Assembly (NCBI RefSeq): GCF_002896965.1
Contig: NZ_LYMM01000001.1
Location: 248,001-312,000, forward strand
Origin: Novosphingobium guangzhouense
GTDB taxonomy: Bacteria > Pseudomonadota > Alphaproteobacteria > Sphingomonadales > Sphingomonadaceae
Reading direction: 5' to 3'
Length of the DNA: 64,000 nt
Made by a program: the position numbers and the translations under genes. Below the pieces are notes generated by a model. The model searched no databases. It saw only the letters and a program-made list of their open reading frames with translations, and was not told the origin of the DNA. The first letter of the stretch is position 1, and each line of letters opens with the position of its first letter. Of the stretch, positions 1 to 8,331 are shown in pieces.

Positions 1-2743
1 TGTCGGGGCACCAGGGCGCATCGTCACGCACGGTGGCCATGTACTTCTCGATCGTCTCCACGATCGCGGGATCGCGCCAGCTGAGCGGCAGGTGGACGAC
101 GCGCGAGGGGATCGCGAAATCCTCAAGATCGCCAAGCTGCTCCTCTGCGGCGATCAGCATGGCTAGCGCGGCCTTCTGATCCATCGCCGCCCCGTCGAAG
201 TGCAGCTGCAGCGAACGGATACCTGGCACGATATCGACGATACCGGGTGCGCCAAGACGTTCCAGCTCGGTCATCAGCGCATGAACGCGGATGCGCAGTT
301 CAATGTCGAGCACGATCGGACCGTACTCGACAAGGATGTTGCGGTCGCCCTGCTGGCGATAGACCGTGCGCGGACGGCCCGGACCTTCGGCAATTTCGGC
401 GAGGATCGGCGTCAGCGTTTCCACGGCGCGCGCGGGGGTTACCGCCGGCACCGCGCCGGTCGTCACGAAGGCGCGCTGGGCGGCATCGGCGGCTGCGGCA
501 TCCTCGATGGTGACGGGGGCAAAGCGCAATTTATCGCCGGGAGCAAGCTGGCCGATCTTCCAGCGGTCCGCCGCGATCACCACGAAGGGGCACACGAACC
601 CGCCGAGCGAAGGTCCATCGAGGCCGAGGATGATCGGCATGTCACCGGTGAAGTCCACCGCGCCGATGGCGTAGGGATTGTCGTGGATGTTCGACGGGTG
701 CAGCCCCGCCTCGCCGCCATCGGTACGCGCCCACCGCGGCTTTGGGCCGATCAGGCGAACGCCGGTACGGTTGGAGTTGTAGTGGATCTTCCACTCGGCA
801 TTGATGACCATCTCCACGTCCTCGGGCGTGAAGAAGTCCGGCGCGCCGTGCGGGCCGTACAGGACGCGCAGGGTCCATTCGTTGCCGATGTCGGGCAGCG
901 TCACGGCGGGCAGCGCGGCGTCGGTGGGCTCCGAGCCGAGGTGGATCGTGTCGCCCGCAAGCAGACGGCGCGCGGCGTGGCCGCCGAACTGACCCAGCTC
1001 GAACGTCGCGCGGCTGTCGAGGTAGGGGGCAATGTCGAGCCCGCCCGCGAACAGGATATAGCCCCGGAAGCCGCCCGAGGAGGCGCGGCCCATCGCCAGC
1101 GTCTGGCCTGCAGCGATGTCGATGGGAAGGCCGCGCTCTACCGGCACGCCGTCCAGCGTCGCGCCGAAGTCCGCGCCCATCAGGCAGATGCATACATCAG
1201 AAACGAAAGACAGTGTCGGGCCGGTGACGGTAGCCTCAAGCCCCGCCGTGCCTTCGGGATTGCCGAGCAGCCGGTTGCCTAGGCGGAACGACTGGTCATC
1301 CATCGGTCCCGAAGGCGGAACGCCCACGGCCCACAAGTGCTGGCGGCCGGGCCAGTCCTGCACAGTCGTGGCGGTGCCGCCGCTGACGACGCGAAAGGCA
1401 CGCGGGGCGAACGTGATGCCGTCAAGCACTTTGGTGGAGACTTCACCGCTGGTGAAGGCGCCACTGCGCACGACGTCGCGCAGCCAGCGCACGTTCGTCT
1501 CGATCCCGTCGACGCGGGTGGCATCGATCGCGCGTCGAGCGGCTTCCACGGCCTCCTCGCGCGAGGGCGCGTGGACGATCAGCTTCGCCAGCATCGGATC
1601 ATACCACGCACTGACGGTGCTGCCCGCCGAGCACCATGTCTCTACTCGGATATCCGCGGGAAACTCCAGCGCGGTCAGCGTGCCGGAGGTCGGGCGGTAG
1701 TCCAGCGAGGGATCTTCCGCATAAAGGCGCATCTGGACCGAATGGCCCTTCATCGTCGGCGCGGGAGCGTCGAGGAAGGCGAAATCACCCGCCGCGCCCC
1801 TGATCATCCATTCGACAAGATCGATGCCCATCACCATTTCGGTGACGCCGTGCTCCACCTGCAGGCGGGTGTTCATTTCAAGGAAGAAGAACTCGGCGCG
1901 GTCGGCGTCGTAGAGGAATTCCACGGTGCCGGCAGAACGGTACTTCGCAGCCTCGCCCAGTCGCACGGCTGCGGCGTAGAGCGCGGTGCGCACCGCGTCC
2001 GGCAGCAACGGTGCGGGGGCTTCCTCGACCACTTTCTGGTTACGGCGCTGAAGCGAACAGTCGCGCTCGCCAAGGGGCATGACGCGGCCCTCGCCGTCGC
2101 CGAAAAGCTGCACTTCGATATGTCGCGCGCGGCCGATGTAGCGTTCGAGGAAGACCCCGGCGTCGCCGAAATTGCTCTGCCCCTGCCGCTTCACTGCGGC
2201 GAAACCATCGCGCAGCTGCGCCTCGTCGCTGCAGACGCGCATGCCGATGCCGCCGCCGCCCGCCGTAGCCTTGAGCATCACCGGATAGCCGATCGACGCG
2301 GCGGCGGCGACCGCCGCTTCCTCGTCAGTCAGCAGGTCGGTGCCGGGCGCCAGCGGCACATCATGCGCGGCGGCGAGCGCGCGGGCGCTGTGCTTGAGGC
2401 CGAAGGTGCGGATGTTGTCCGTGGTCGGGCCAACGAAGACGATGCCCTCAGCCGCGCAAGCCTCTGCAAAATCAACGTTCTCGGCCAGAAAGCCGTAGCC
2501 GGGGTGGATAGCCCCTGCCCCGGTCTTTTTCGCTGCTGCGATGATCGCCGGGATGTTGAGATAGCTTTCGGACGCCTTGGCACCGCCGATGAACACGGCC
2601 TCATCAGCTTCGGATACGTGGTTGGAGTTCTCGTCCGCCTCGGAATAGACCGCGACGGACTTCAGCCCCATGTCGCGCAGCGTGCGGATGATGCGGGTGG
2701 CGATCGCGCCCCGGTTCGCGATCAGGACGGTGTCGAAGCTCAT
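1..2743 (-). CDS. Urea/guanidine-type biotin-dependent carboxylase (3' end beyond window)
   Basis: ATP-dependent carboxylase of urea or, more likely in this setting, guanidine; cytoplasmic. The first 914 codons are visible. The N-terminus reads VLIANRGAIATRIIRTL, the classic biotin-carboxylase opening, and the ATP-grasp glycine loop LKATAGGGGIGMRV follows near residue 160. Next comes a KipA/AHS2 carboxyltransferase domain (VQDWPGR, VPPSGPMDDQSF, about residues 450-560) and the beginning of a KipI/AHS1 domain (GDRNILVEYG, PGIRSLQ, about residues 795-840). The biotinyl domain must lie left of the window. The ATG overlaps the UAAP2 stop by 4 bp (ATGA), so the genes are translationally coupled. 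Family knowledge: carboxylases encoded beside DUF1989 pairs act on guanidine, and the product is then deiminated to allophanate. Substrate choice cannot be decided from the part seen. Confidence 0.9.
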   Translation of the reverse strand, partial: MSFDTVLIANRGAIATRIIRTLRDMGLKSVAVYSEADENSNHVSEADEAVFIGGAKASESYLNIPAIIAAAKKTGAGAIHPGYGFLAENVDFAEACAAEGIVFVGPTTDNIRTFGLKHSARALAAAHDVPLAPGTDLLTDEEAAVAAAASIGYPVMLKATAGGGGIGMRVCSDEAQLRDGFAAVKRQGQSNFGDAGVFLERYIGRARHIEVQLFGDGEGRVMPLGERDCSLQRRNQKVVEEAPAPLLPDAVRTALYAAAVRLGEAAKYRSAGTVEFLYDADRAEFFFLEMNTRLQVEHGVTEMVMGIDLVEWMIRGAAGDFAFLDAPAPTMKGHSVQMRLYAEDPSLDYRPTSGTLTALEFPADIRVETWCSAGSTVSAWYDPMLAKLIVHAPSREEAVEAARRAIDATRVDGIETNVRWLRDVVRSGAFTSGEVSTKVLDGITFAPRAFRVVSGGTATTVQDWPGRQHLWAVGVPPSGPMDDQSFRLGNRLLGNPEGTAGLEATVTGPTLSFVSDVCICLMGADFGATLDGVPVERGLPIDIAAGQTLAMGRASSGGFRGYILFAGGLDIAPYLDSRATFELGQFGGHAARRLLAGDTIHLGSEPTDAALPAVTLPDIGNEWTLRVLYGPHGAPDFFTPEDVEMVINAEWKIHYNSNRTGVRLIGPKPRWARTDGGEAGLHPSNIHDNPYAIGAVDFTGDMPIILGLDGPSLGGFVCPFVVIAADRWKIGQLAPGDKLRFAPVTIEDAAAADAAQRAFVTTGAVPAVTPARAVETLTPILAEIAEGPGRPRTVYRQQGDRNILVEYGPIVLDIELRIRVHALMTELERLGAPGIVDIVPGIRSLQLHFDGAAMDQKAALAMLIAAEEQLGDLEDFAIPSRVVHLPLSWRDPAIVETIEKYMATVRDDAPWCPD

Positions 2744-3375
2744 GCGGTGACGATCATCCGGACTGGAGTGGGGTTGAAGCCGTTGCAGGGGTTGTTGACC
2801 TGCGGGCAGTTGGACACGACCACGATCACGTCCATTTCCGCCCGCAGGTCCACAGTCAGGCCCGGCGCGGAAATGCCGTCGACGATGCCCAGCGACCCGT
2901 CCGGCTCCACCGGCACGTTCATGAAGAAGTTGATGTTGGACACGATATCCCGCTTGCCGCGCCCTTCGAGGAGATTGGCCTCAAGGAAATTCTCGACGCA
3001 GGCATGTTCGGACTTCGTATGATGACCGTAGCGCAAGGTATTGGATTCACACGAGCATGCGCCGCCCATCGTGTCGTGATAATCGACCGAAGTGGCGGCG
3101 ATGGTCATCAGCGCATTGCCCTCGTTCGATAGCAGTTTCGTGCCTTCGCGCAGGAACAGGTTGCCCTGCGATGCGACGGTATCCTGCGCGGAATAGCGTT
3201 CTGCATCGTCGGCGGCGGAATAGAGCAGGAAGTCGACGGCCTGATTGCCTTCGAGGTCGACGATGCGCAGTGTCTGCCCGGCCTTGACGTGATGGAGCCA
3301 GGGCGCGCGGGCAGGGACGACGATATCGTGGATGACAGTACCGGTGAGGCCGGACATGTGGGGATCGGTGCTCAT
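2740..3375 (-). CDS. Urea carboxylase-associated protein UAAP2 (DUF1989; carboxyguanidine deiminase subunit)
   Basis: A 211-residue DUF1989 protein, paralogous to the gene just upstream. The two proteins of this family that accompany guanidine carboxylases form the carboxyguanidine deiminase that gives allophanate. Seen: the core RAEMDVIVVVSNCPQ shared with UAAP1 (RAEMDVIVVIANVPH) and a conserved HDTMGGACSCESN segment near residue 106 that probably holds metal-binding residues. An open frame extends further upstream, but the ATG at 3375 is preceded by AAGGGAC and sits 17 bp after the UAAP1 stop, so it is preferred. The C-terminus overlaps the carboxylase start by 4 bp. Cytoplasmic, with no signal peptide. 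Family assignment is firm; the substrate is inferred. Confidence 0.87.
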   Translation of the reverse strand: MSTDPHMSGLTGTVIHDIVVPARAPWLHHVKAGQTLRIVDLEGNQAVDFLLYSAADDAERYSAQDTVASQGNLFLREGTKLLSNEGNALMTIAATSVDYHDTMGGACSCESNTLRYGHHTKSEHACVENFLEANLLEGRGKRDIVSNINFFMNVPVEPDGSLGIVDGISAPGLTVDLRAEMDVIVVVSNCPQVNNPCNGFNPTPVRMIVTA

Positions 3376-3392
3376 GATCGCGTGTCCCTTAT

Positions 3393-4217
3393 TCAGCGGC
3401 GGAAGTAATCTTCGACGTTCTGGAAGGCGCGCAGACCCTCCGGCGTCGCGATACGGATCGGGTCGTGCTCCCCGGTCACCGGCCCGCGCCATGCCGAGGC
3501 GCGCAGCGGCGTCACGGTGTATTCGGCCCGCGGATCAAGGACGTGGGGGACGTTGGCGATCACCACGATCACGTCCATCTCGGCGCGCAGGACCACAGTG
3601 CGACCGGGCTGGAACGGGCCGACCTCCGGCGTGATCGCTCCGTCAGCCTCGATCTTCGTACCCTTGAACAACGTCACACACGGATGCACGTCGCGGCGGC
3701 CGAGGCCGTGCTTGGCTGCGCCGAGCAGGAAGCGATCGCGGCCGCTGGGGTGGATGCCAGAGTTGCGACCTTCCCCGTATTTCAAGAGGTTGGTGGCCGA
3801 GTTTGATGTTCCGCAGAAAGTGTCGTGCGTACCTGCATCATCAGCGACGATGCTCATCATCACGCGGCCCATGTCGGACAGCAGCAGCTTGCCCTGGCCA
3901 AGATAGGCATTCCACTGGACCTTCACCGTATCCGCCACGTTGAGGCGTTCGGTCGGCATCTCGGCGTTGAACAACAGGATCGACGCACAGGCATCGCCCT
4001 TCACATCGATCAACCGCAGCCGTGAACCGCGCGTCAGGCGCCGCGTGGCATAGCCGCCCGCCGCGATGGTTTCCTCCCACACGAGGTCGGCGGCATCGAC
4101 GCCCTCGGGCAGATCGTCAGCCACAGGGGGCAGCATGGGCATGCTCTCGACCACGGTGCCGCCCTGGGCGCGCGCATGGTCGCGAGCGGCGAGCGGATCG
4201 GCCAATGTTTCGGTCAT
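3393..4217 (-). CDS. Urea carboxylase-associated protein UAAP1 (DUF1989; carboxyguanidine deiminase subunit)
   Basis: A 274-residue DUF1989 protein and partner of UAAP2. Motifs seen are LRLIDVKGDACAS (about 67-79), a HDTFCGTSNSATNLLKYG block (about 131-148), and RAEMDVIVVIANVPH near 213-227. The ATG overlaps the stop of the upstream NikR-like regulator by 4 bp, so regulator, UAAP1, UAAP2 and carboxylase form one coupled transcription unit. Known of the family: the heteromeric pair hydrolyses the imino group of carboxyguanidine. In older annotation the pair is only called urea carboxylase-associated. Whether this strain uses guanidine or urea is inference. Confidence 0.87.
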   Translation of the reverse strand: MTETLADPLAARDHARAQGGTVVESMPMLPPVADDLPEGVDAADLVWEETIAAGGYATRRLTRGSRLRLIDVKGDACASILLFNAEMPTERLNVADTVKVQWNAYLGQGKLLLSDMGRVMMSIVADDAGTHDTFCGTSNSATNLLKYGEGRNSGIHPSGRDRFLLGAAKHGLGRRDVHPCVTLFKGTKIEADGAITPEVGPFQPGRTVVLRAEMDVIVVIANVPHVLDPRAEYTVTPLRASAWRGPVTGEHDPIRIATPEGLRAFQNVEDYFRR

Positions 4218-4699
4218 GAATGCGCTCCGATATTCTTGAAGTCGTCTCCGCTCTGATCGTAGAGCGGCGGCAGGAGGGCGGTGGTGGTGACCAGCTCAAG
4301 CTGCTGCACCCCGCGCACCCGGCGGATGGCGTCGCACAGTTCCTTCAGCCGCACGGCTGGACCCTGCACGAGAAGAACTTCGAGGGACTGATCATCCTCC
4401 AGCACGACATGCTGAGAGGAGATCACTTCTTTCAGGTAACTCGCCTGCGTCTGGGAGAGCAGGTGCCGCACGCGGCCCCGCTCGCTGCGGTATACAAGGG
4501 TGATGGTCCCTGCGAGCATCTCTTCAGGCCGCATCAGCGAACCGTGCTCGGCCAGAGCATGGCGGATCAGTTCGGCAATGAGTTGCGAGCGGGAAGGCAG
4601 GCCGCGTTCCGCCACCATCATGTCGAGCTGTCTGAAGAGGTCTGCCGGGAGGCTCATGCTGAGCCGCGCCAGGCTTGCGGAATCGGAGCCCATGCCCAT
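4214..4699 (-). CDS. NikR-like ribbon-helix-helix regulator, copy 1 (nickel site lost)
   Basis: A 161-residue transcription regulator. Residues 8-51 form a ribbon-helix-helix DNA-binding domain (LARLSMSLPADLFRQLD, then RSQLIAELIRHAL). Residues 60-140 form a NikR-type C-terminal ACT-like domain, with LAGTITLVY and LEVLLVQG matching NikR. Aligned by eye to archaeal and E. coli NikR, the four Ni ligands H76, H87, H89 and C95 correspond to A86, H97, V99 and S105, so only one survives. Copy 2 at 7596-8105 has the same substitutions. The start lies 12 bp downstream of a TATTACG-N12-CGTAATA palindrome, which suggests autoregulation. It is coupled to UAAP1 by a 4-bp overlap. The ligand is unknown and is probably not nickel. 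Confidence 0.85.
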   Translation of the reverse strand: MGMGSDSASLARLSMSLPADLFRQLDMMVAERGLPSRSQLIAELIRHALAEHGSLMRPEEMLAGTITLVYRSERGRVRHLLSQTQASYLKEVISSQHVVLEDDQSLEVLLVQGPAVRLKELCDAIRRVRGVQQLELVTTTALLPPLYDQSGDDFKNIGAHS

Positions 4700-4706
4700 T
4701 CTCTTT

Positions 4707-5489
4707 TCAGTTATTACGTTTTACGTCAATCGTAATATTTTCATTTTCTTCTGAAGACGCTTCTGCGCGTTCGCGCATCGGGAGGTCGTAGACCACGGTG
4801 GCGCCGAAACGGTGCGGTGCGTGCGGATCGTGGCGGCGCTTGTCGAGCGCGAGGACGCGGGTGCCCAACGTGAATGCCTCGCGAATGTCGTGCGTGACCA
4901 TCACGATCGTCAGCGAATACTTGCGCCACAGATTGCGGATCAGCGCATGCATATCGGCTCGGATACCGGGGTCGAGCGCGCCGAACGGCTCGTCCAGCAG
5001 CAGGATGCGCGGACGCTTTACCAGGGCCTGCGCGATCGCTAGACGCTGCTGCATCCCGCCCGACATCTGCGCGGGATAAAGGTCAAGACTGTGGCCAAGG
5101 CCCACCGCTGTCAGCATCTCGGTCGCTTCCTCTTGCGCCGCGCGGCGGGCGCTGCCGAACAAGCGGCCAAGCACGGGGGCCTTCTCGCACTCGACCCCGA
5201 GGATCGTGTTGCGTAGCGCAGAAAGGTGCGGAAACACCGAATAGCGCTGGAACACGACGCCGCGATCCGGCCCGCATTCGGGTTTGAGCGGCGTGTCGTC
5301 GAGAGTGATGACGCCCCGGCTTGGTCCCTCCTGCCCGAGAATCAGGCGCAGGAAACTGCTCTTGCCCGCACCCGAAGGGCCAACGACGGAAACGAAGGCG
5401 CCTTCCTCGATATCGAGGTTCAGCTTTTCAATGATGATCCGGTCGCCATATTCGACCCAAACGTCGCGGAAGCTCAGGAGCGTGCTCAA
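4707..5489 (-). CDS. NitT/TauT-type ABC transporter ATP-binding protein
   Basis: ATPase subunit (260 aa) of the importer encoded with the next two genes. Motifs seen: Walker A GPSGAGKSS, signature MSGGMQQR, Walker B RILLLDEPFGALD, and H-loop VTHDIREA. An upstream open frame exists, but the TTG at 5489 overlaps the permease stop, has GGAG at proper spacing, and begins directly with the domain (STLLSFRDVWVEYGDR), so it is preferred. The last ten codons contain the TATTACG-N12-CGTAATA palindrome, so this coding end doubles as an operator for the downstream regulator-UAAP-carboxylase unit. Confidence 0.92.
   Translation of the reverse strand: MSTLLSFRDVWVEYGDRIIIEKLNLDIEEGAFVSVVGPSGAGKSSFLRLILGQEGPSRGVITLDDTPLKPECGPDRGVVFQRYSVFPHLSALRNTILGVECEKAPVLGRLFGSARRAAQEEATEMLTAVGLGHSLDLYPAQMSGGMQQRLAIAQALVKRPRILLLDEPFGALDPGIRADMHALIRNLWRKYSLTIVMVTHDIREAFTLGTRVLALDKRRHDPHAPHRFGATVVYDLPMRERAEASSEENENITIDVKRNN
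4712..4737. promoter_or_regulatory. Operator 1 of the NikR-like regulon (TATTACG-N12-CGTAATA)
   Basis: Perfect inverted repeat, half-sites 7 bp, spacer 12. It lies inside the last codons of the ATPase gene and 12 bp before the start of NikR-like copy 1. The geometry resembles NikR operators, which are two AT-rich half-sites about two helical turns apart. It probably controls an internal promoter for regulator-UAAP1-UAAP2-carboxylase. Confidence 0.65.
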
Positions 5490-6301
5490 TGGCTTTCTCC
5501 ATGTGCCCAAGGAAACAGCCTGTGGCTGAGGAAGGTGAGCGCCGCATCCATGACGATGGCCAGCAGTGCGATCCACGCTACGTAAGGCAGGATCACGTCC
5601 ATCGAGAGGTAACGGCGGACAAGGAAGATGCGGTAGCCAAGCCCGACGTCCGACGCGATCGCCTCGGCAGAGATCAGGAACACCCAGGCCGGGCCCAGCG
5701 CAAGACGGATGGCGTGAAGCAGGCGCGGCATGGCTTGCGGCAGGGCGACGCGGATCATCACCTGCCAGCTGTTCGCACCCAGCGTCAGCGCCTTGATCAC
5801 CTGCTCCTTTGGCAGCGCGGAAACGTGGGCGGCAATGTCGCGGATCATGACCGGGGCAATGCCGATGACGATCAGCGCCACCTTGGCCGTTTCACCAAGG
5901 CCCAGCGCGATGAACAGGATCGGCAGCAGCGCGATCGGCGGGATCACCGCGATGCCGGTGACGAGCGGGCCGAACGTGGCGCGCACCGGCGGCAGCACAC
6001 CAAGCGCAAGCCCCACCACCAGGGCCATCAGGGTCGATATGCCAAGGCCGATGCCAAGGCGCTGCAGGCTGGCAAGCGTGTCCGCCCAGAACACCAGTTG
6101 TCCGGTAAGCTGATCGGGTACGAAGAGCAGCGCCGCCATACTGTCGGCCATCGCACCGGGCAGCGGCAGGATCTTGTCAGCCGGGTTCACCGCATGGCGG
6201 CTCGCGGCCATGACGATGTAGACCAGCAGCAGCAACAGGATCGGCGTGGCACCCAGGAGCACCCGCCCCCCTCGCCCGACCTGACGATTCACCCAGCGCA
6301 T
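5486..6301 (-). CDS. NitT/TauT-type ABC transporter permease
   Basis: Inner-membrane permease of 271 aa with about six hydrophobic segments, beginning with one at residues 14-33. The BPD-transport EAA-like loop lies at about residues 170-200 (KALTLGANSWQVMIRVALPQA). It overlaps the ATPase start by 4 bp and lies 76 bp downstream of the substrate-binding protein. Permeases of this subfamily encoded next to urea/guanidine carboxylases are taken to import the carboxylase substrate. Confidence 0.9.
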   Translation of the reverse strand: MRWVNRQVGRGGRVLLGATPILLLLLVYIVMAASRHAVNPADKILPLPGAMADSMAALLFVPDQLTGQLVFWADTLASLQRLGIGLGISTLMALVVGLALGVLPPVRATFGPLVTGIAVIPPIALLPILFIALGLGETAKVALIVIGIAPVMIRDIAAHVSALPKEQVIKALTLGANSWQVMIRVALPQAMPRLLHAIRLALGPAWVFLISAEAIASDVGLGYRIFLVRRYLSMDVILPYVAWIALLAIVMDAALTFLSHRLFPWAHGESH

Positions 6302-6377
6302 TGTCGTGATCCCACCTGTGGAGTCTTGTGTTTATCCCGCCCCGCCACCGCGACCCTCTCGCAATGGCGGACCGCTT

Positions 6378-7469
6378 TCAAAGCTTACCGTCGGCGGCCA
6401 TCTTCATGAAGCTGTCGTCGAAGCGCAGCGTCACGTTCTGCGCATCGCCCAGCGTCTTGCCGCCAGGGAAGGACATGCCCACCGCGTCGGCCGAGCTGGC
6501 GCCCTTGAACAGTCCCTTGGAGAAACTGAAATCGCGCACGCGGGTCATCGTGGTGACAAGCGCGGGCGCATCGGCTGCGGCGACGGCGGCCTTCGGATCG
6601 GAATAGAGGAAAGTGGTGCTCAGCTGGCTGTCGAACGATTCCGGCGTGGCCCCTGCCAGCTTGGCCATGGCCGCGCGGGCGGCTTTGCCTTCTGCATCCT
6701 GGCGCGTCATCAGCGCGGTCGTTTCGTACCAGATGCCTGCCAGCGCCTTGCCCAGATTGGGATTGGCCTTCAGCGTAGCGGTATCGACGCAGAGCAGGTC
6801 GAGGATTTCGCCCGGAATGTCGGCCGAACTGAACACCAGCTTCGCGCCCGGCTGCGCCTTCATCGCATTGAGCTGCGGGTTCCACGCCACCGCGACCTTG
6901 ACGTCGGGGCTGGCAAAGGCCCCGACGATATCGGCATCGCCGGTATTGACCGTCTTCACGTCCTGCATCCGCAGGCCGACAGAGTTCAGTCCACGTGCCA
7001 GCAGATAATGCGACACCGAAAGTTCGACGAGATTGACCGACTGACCCTTGATCGCCTTGAGGTCACCGGCGCCTTTCATCAGAATTCCATCGTTACCGTT
7101 GGAATAGTCTCCGACGATGATCGCACTGGTGTCCTTTCCACCGGCTGCAGGGATCGTCAGCGCATCCATGTTGGCCACCGTCACGCCGTCCAGTTTGCCT
7201 GCGGTGTACTGGTTCACCGATTCGACGTAATCGTTGACCTGGACGATATTGATCTTCAGCCCGTACTTGTCGGCCCACTTCTTCACGATACCGGCTTGCT
7301 GGGCATAGGGCCAAGGCATCCAGCCCGCGTAGATCGACCACCCGATATTGAATTCGGTACGGTTGGGTGCTTCGCTCGGCGCCTGCGAACAGGCGGCGGT
7401 GAGAAGTGCCCCCGGCATCACGGTGGCCATCAGTGCGGCCTTGGCAATGCTGCGGATCGATACGATCAT
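6378..7469 (-). CDS. ABC transporter substrate-binding protein (urea carboxylase-region type)
   Basis: Periplasmic or lipid-anchored solute receptor of 363 aa. The N-terminal hydrophobic stretch ends in ALLTAAC, a lipobox-like signal with an unusual Thr at -3. The rest fits NitT/TauT-like receptors: FNIGWSIYAGWMPWPYAQQAGI near residue 40 and GYxxG-type DGILMKGAGDLKAIKG near 125. It is the first gene of the importer operon. A perfect TATTAC-N14-GTAATA palindrome lies 61 bp upstream of its ATG, and AAAGGGG serves as ribosome binding site. Family knowledge links this receptor type to urea carboxylase loci; the ligand here is inferred. Confidence 0.88.
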   Translation of the reverse strand: MIVSIRSIAKAALMATVMPGALLTAACSQAPSEAPNRTEFNIGWSIYAGWMPWPYAQQAGIVKKWADKYGLKINIVQVNDYVESVNQYTAGKLDGVTVANMDALTIPAAGGKDTSAIIVGDYSNGNDGILMKGAGDLKAIKGQSVNLVELSVSHYLLARGLNSVGLRMQDVKTVNTGDADIVGAFASPDVKVAVAWNPQLNAMKAQPGAKLVFSSADIPGEILDLLCVDTATLKANPNLGKALAGIWYETTALMTRQDAEGKAARAAMAKLAGATPESFDSQLSTTFLYSDPKAAVAAADAPALVTTMTRVRDFSFSKGLFKGASSADAVGMSFPGGKTLGDAQNVTLRFDDSFMKMAADGKL

Positions 7470-7529
7470 GACTCGGTCCCCTTTCGCATTGCAACATTGC
7501 TGCGATTCGGGCCGCTGTCCATCGAAAAT

Positions 7530-7555
7530 TATTACGACGTTCGATTTTTGTAATA
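7530..7555. promoter_or_regulatory. Operator 2 of the NikR-like regulon (TATTAC-N14-GTAATA)
   Basis: Perfect 6-bp inverted repeat with the same 14-bp spacer as the other three copies. It lies between NikR-like copy 2 and the substrate-binding protein, 61 bp upstream of the latter's ATG, where the promoter of the importer operon is expected. Confidence 0.65.
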
Positions 7556-7595
7556 CTTTCGCGCACTATGGCGCTTGTGCATCATGCGGGCGCCG

Positions 7596-8105
7596 TCAGG
7601 CTGCCACTTCATCTTTCGGCTGCTGTTTGCCCGGGATCTCGGAAACCCTGGCAGCGACCTCGTCCTGCTCGTGGAGCGGCGGCAGCAGCGCGGTGGTGGT
7701 AACCAGCTGCAGTTGATGCACGCCGCGAATGGCCCGCAGCGCATCACACAATTCCTTCAGCCGCTCTGCCGGTCCCTGCACCAGCAACACTTCCATCGAC
7801 TGGTCATCTTCGAGGAACACATGTTGCGACGAAATGACTTCCTTCAGGTATTCCGCCTGACTTTGCGCCAGCTGGTGGCGCACCCGCCCCTTGTCGCCGC
7901 GATAGACCAGCGTGATCGTGCCAGCCAGCATCTCTTCCGGCCGCGTCGTCGCCTCATGTTCGGCCAGCGCGTGGCGGATCAGTTCGGCGATCAGCTGCGA
8001 ACGCGAAGGCAGCCCACGTTCCTCCACCATCGCGTCCAGCTGGCGGAACAGGTCTGCGGGAAGGCTCATGCTGAGACGGGCAAGACTGGCGGGATCGGTG
8101 CTCAA
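7596..8105 (-). CDS. NikR-like ribbon-helix-helix regulator, copy 2 (nickel site lost)
   Basis: A 169-residue paralogue of the regulator at 4214-4699, with near-identical RHH domain and ACT-like core (LAGTITLVYRGDKGRVRHQL, SSQHVFLEDDQSMEVLLVQG). It shows the same loss of three of the four NikR nickel ligands. It differs mainly in the C-terminal tail, which is about 20 residues longer, charged and rich in Glu/Lys. The start is TTG at 8105 with AAGGGG upstream. It is read toward the ABC operon. A TAATAC-N14-GTAATA palindrome lies in the divergent region between it and the MBL-fold genes. Two such regulators may form homo- or hetero-oligomers; this is inference. Confidence 0.84.
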   Translation of the reverse strand: MSTDPASLARLSMSLPADLFRQLDAMVEERGLPSRSQLIAELIRHALAEHEATTRPEEMLAGTITLVYRGDKGRVRHQLAQSQAEYLKEVISSQHVFLEDDQSMEVLLVQGPAERLKELCDALRAIRGVHQLQLVTTTALLPPLHEQDEVAARVSEIPGKQQPKDEVAA

Positions 8106-8242
8106 GCGGCGCCCCTTTTTGGATCATCGTGAATCGCGAAACGTATCCTGTCGCACGAGCGGCAAGACCCCTCCCCTATACCAAGCGCGCGGCCGTTGAC
8201 AGCGCCAGATCGACCATCCGTGATACTGCACTTGCACAATAA

Positions 8243-8268
8243 TAATACTATTGTCACATTTTGTAATA
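8243..8268. promoter_or_regulatory. Operator 3 of the NikR-like regulon (TAATAC-N14-GTAATA)
   Basis: Same element with one mismatch in the left half. It sits in the divergent region between NikR-like copy 2 (start 8105) and the first MBL-fold gene (start 8332), so it can serve both directions. The MBL frame is open through the palindrome, which is one reason for choosing the downstream TTG start. Confidence 0.6.
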
Positions 8269-8331
8269 TCGATAAGCTGTCCTGCGATAGAGCTGGGGGC
8301 CACTCTCCGGCAGCCATCGAGGGGGCAATCC

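Noticed and set aside
200-3022. Long plus-strand open frames over the carboxylase region
   Set aside because: They are antisense to a frame with clear biotin-carboxylase and KipA/KipI motifs; high GC content leaves the opposite strand open by chance.
7470-7595. Possible guanidine riboswitch in the leader of the ABC importer
   Set aside because: I looked for the conserved paired and single-stranded blocks by eye and found none; only the palindrome and a ribosome binding site are visible. A covariance search would be decisive.
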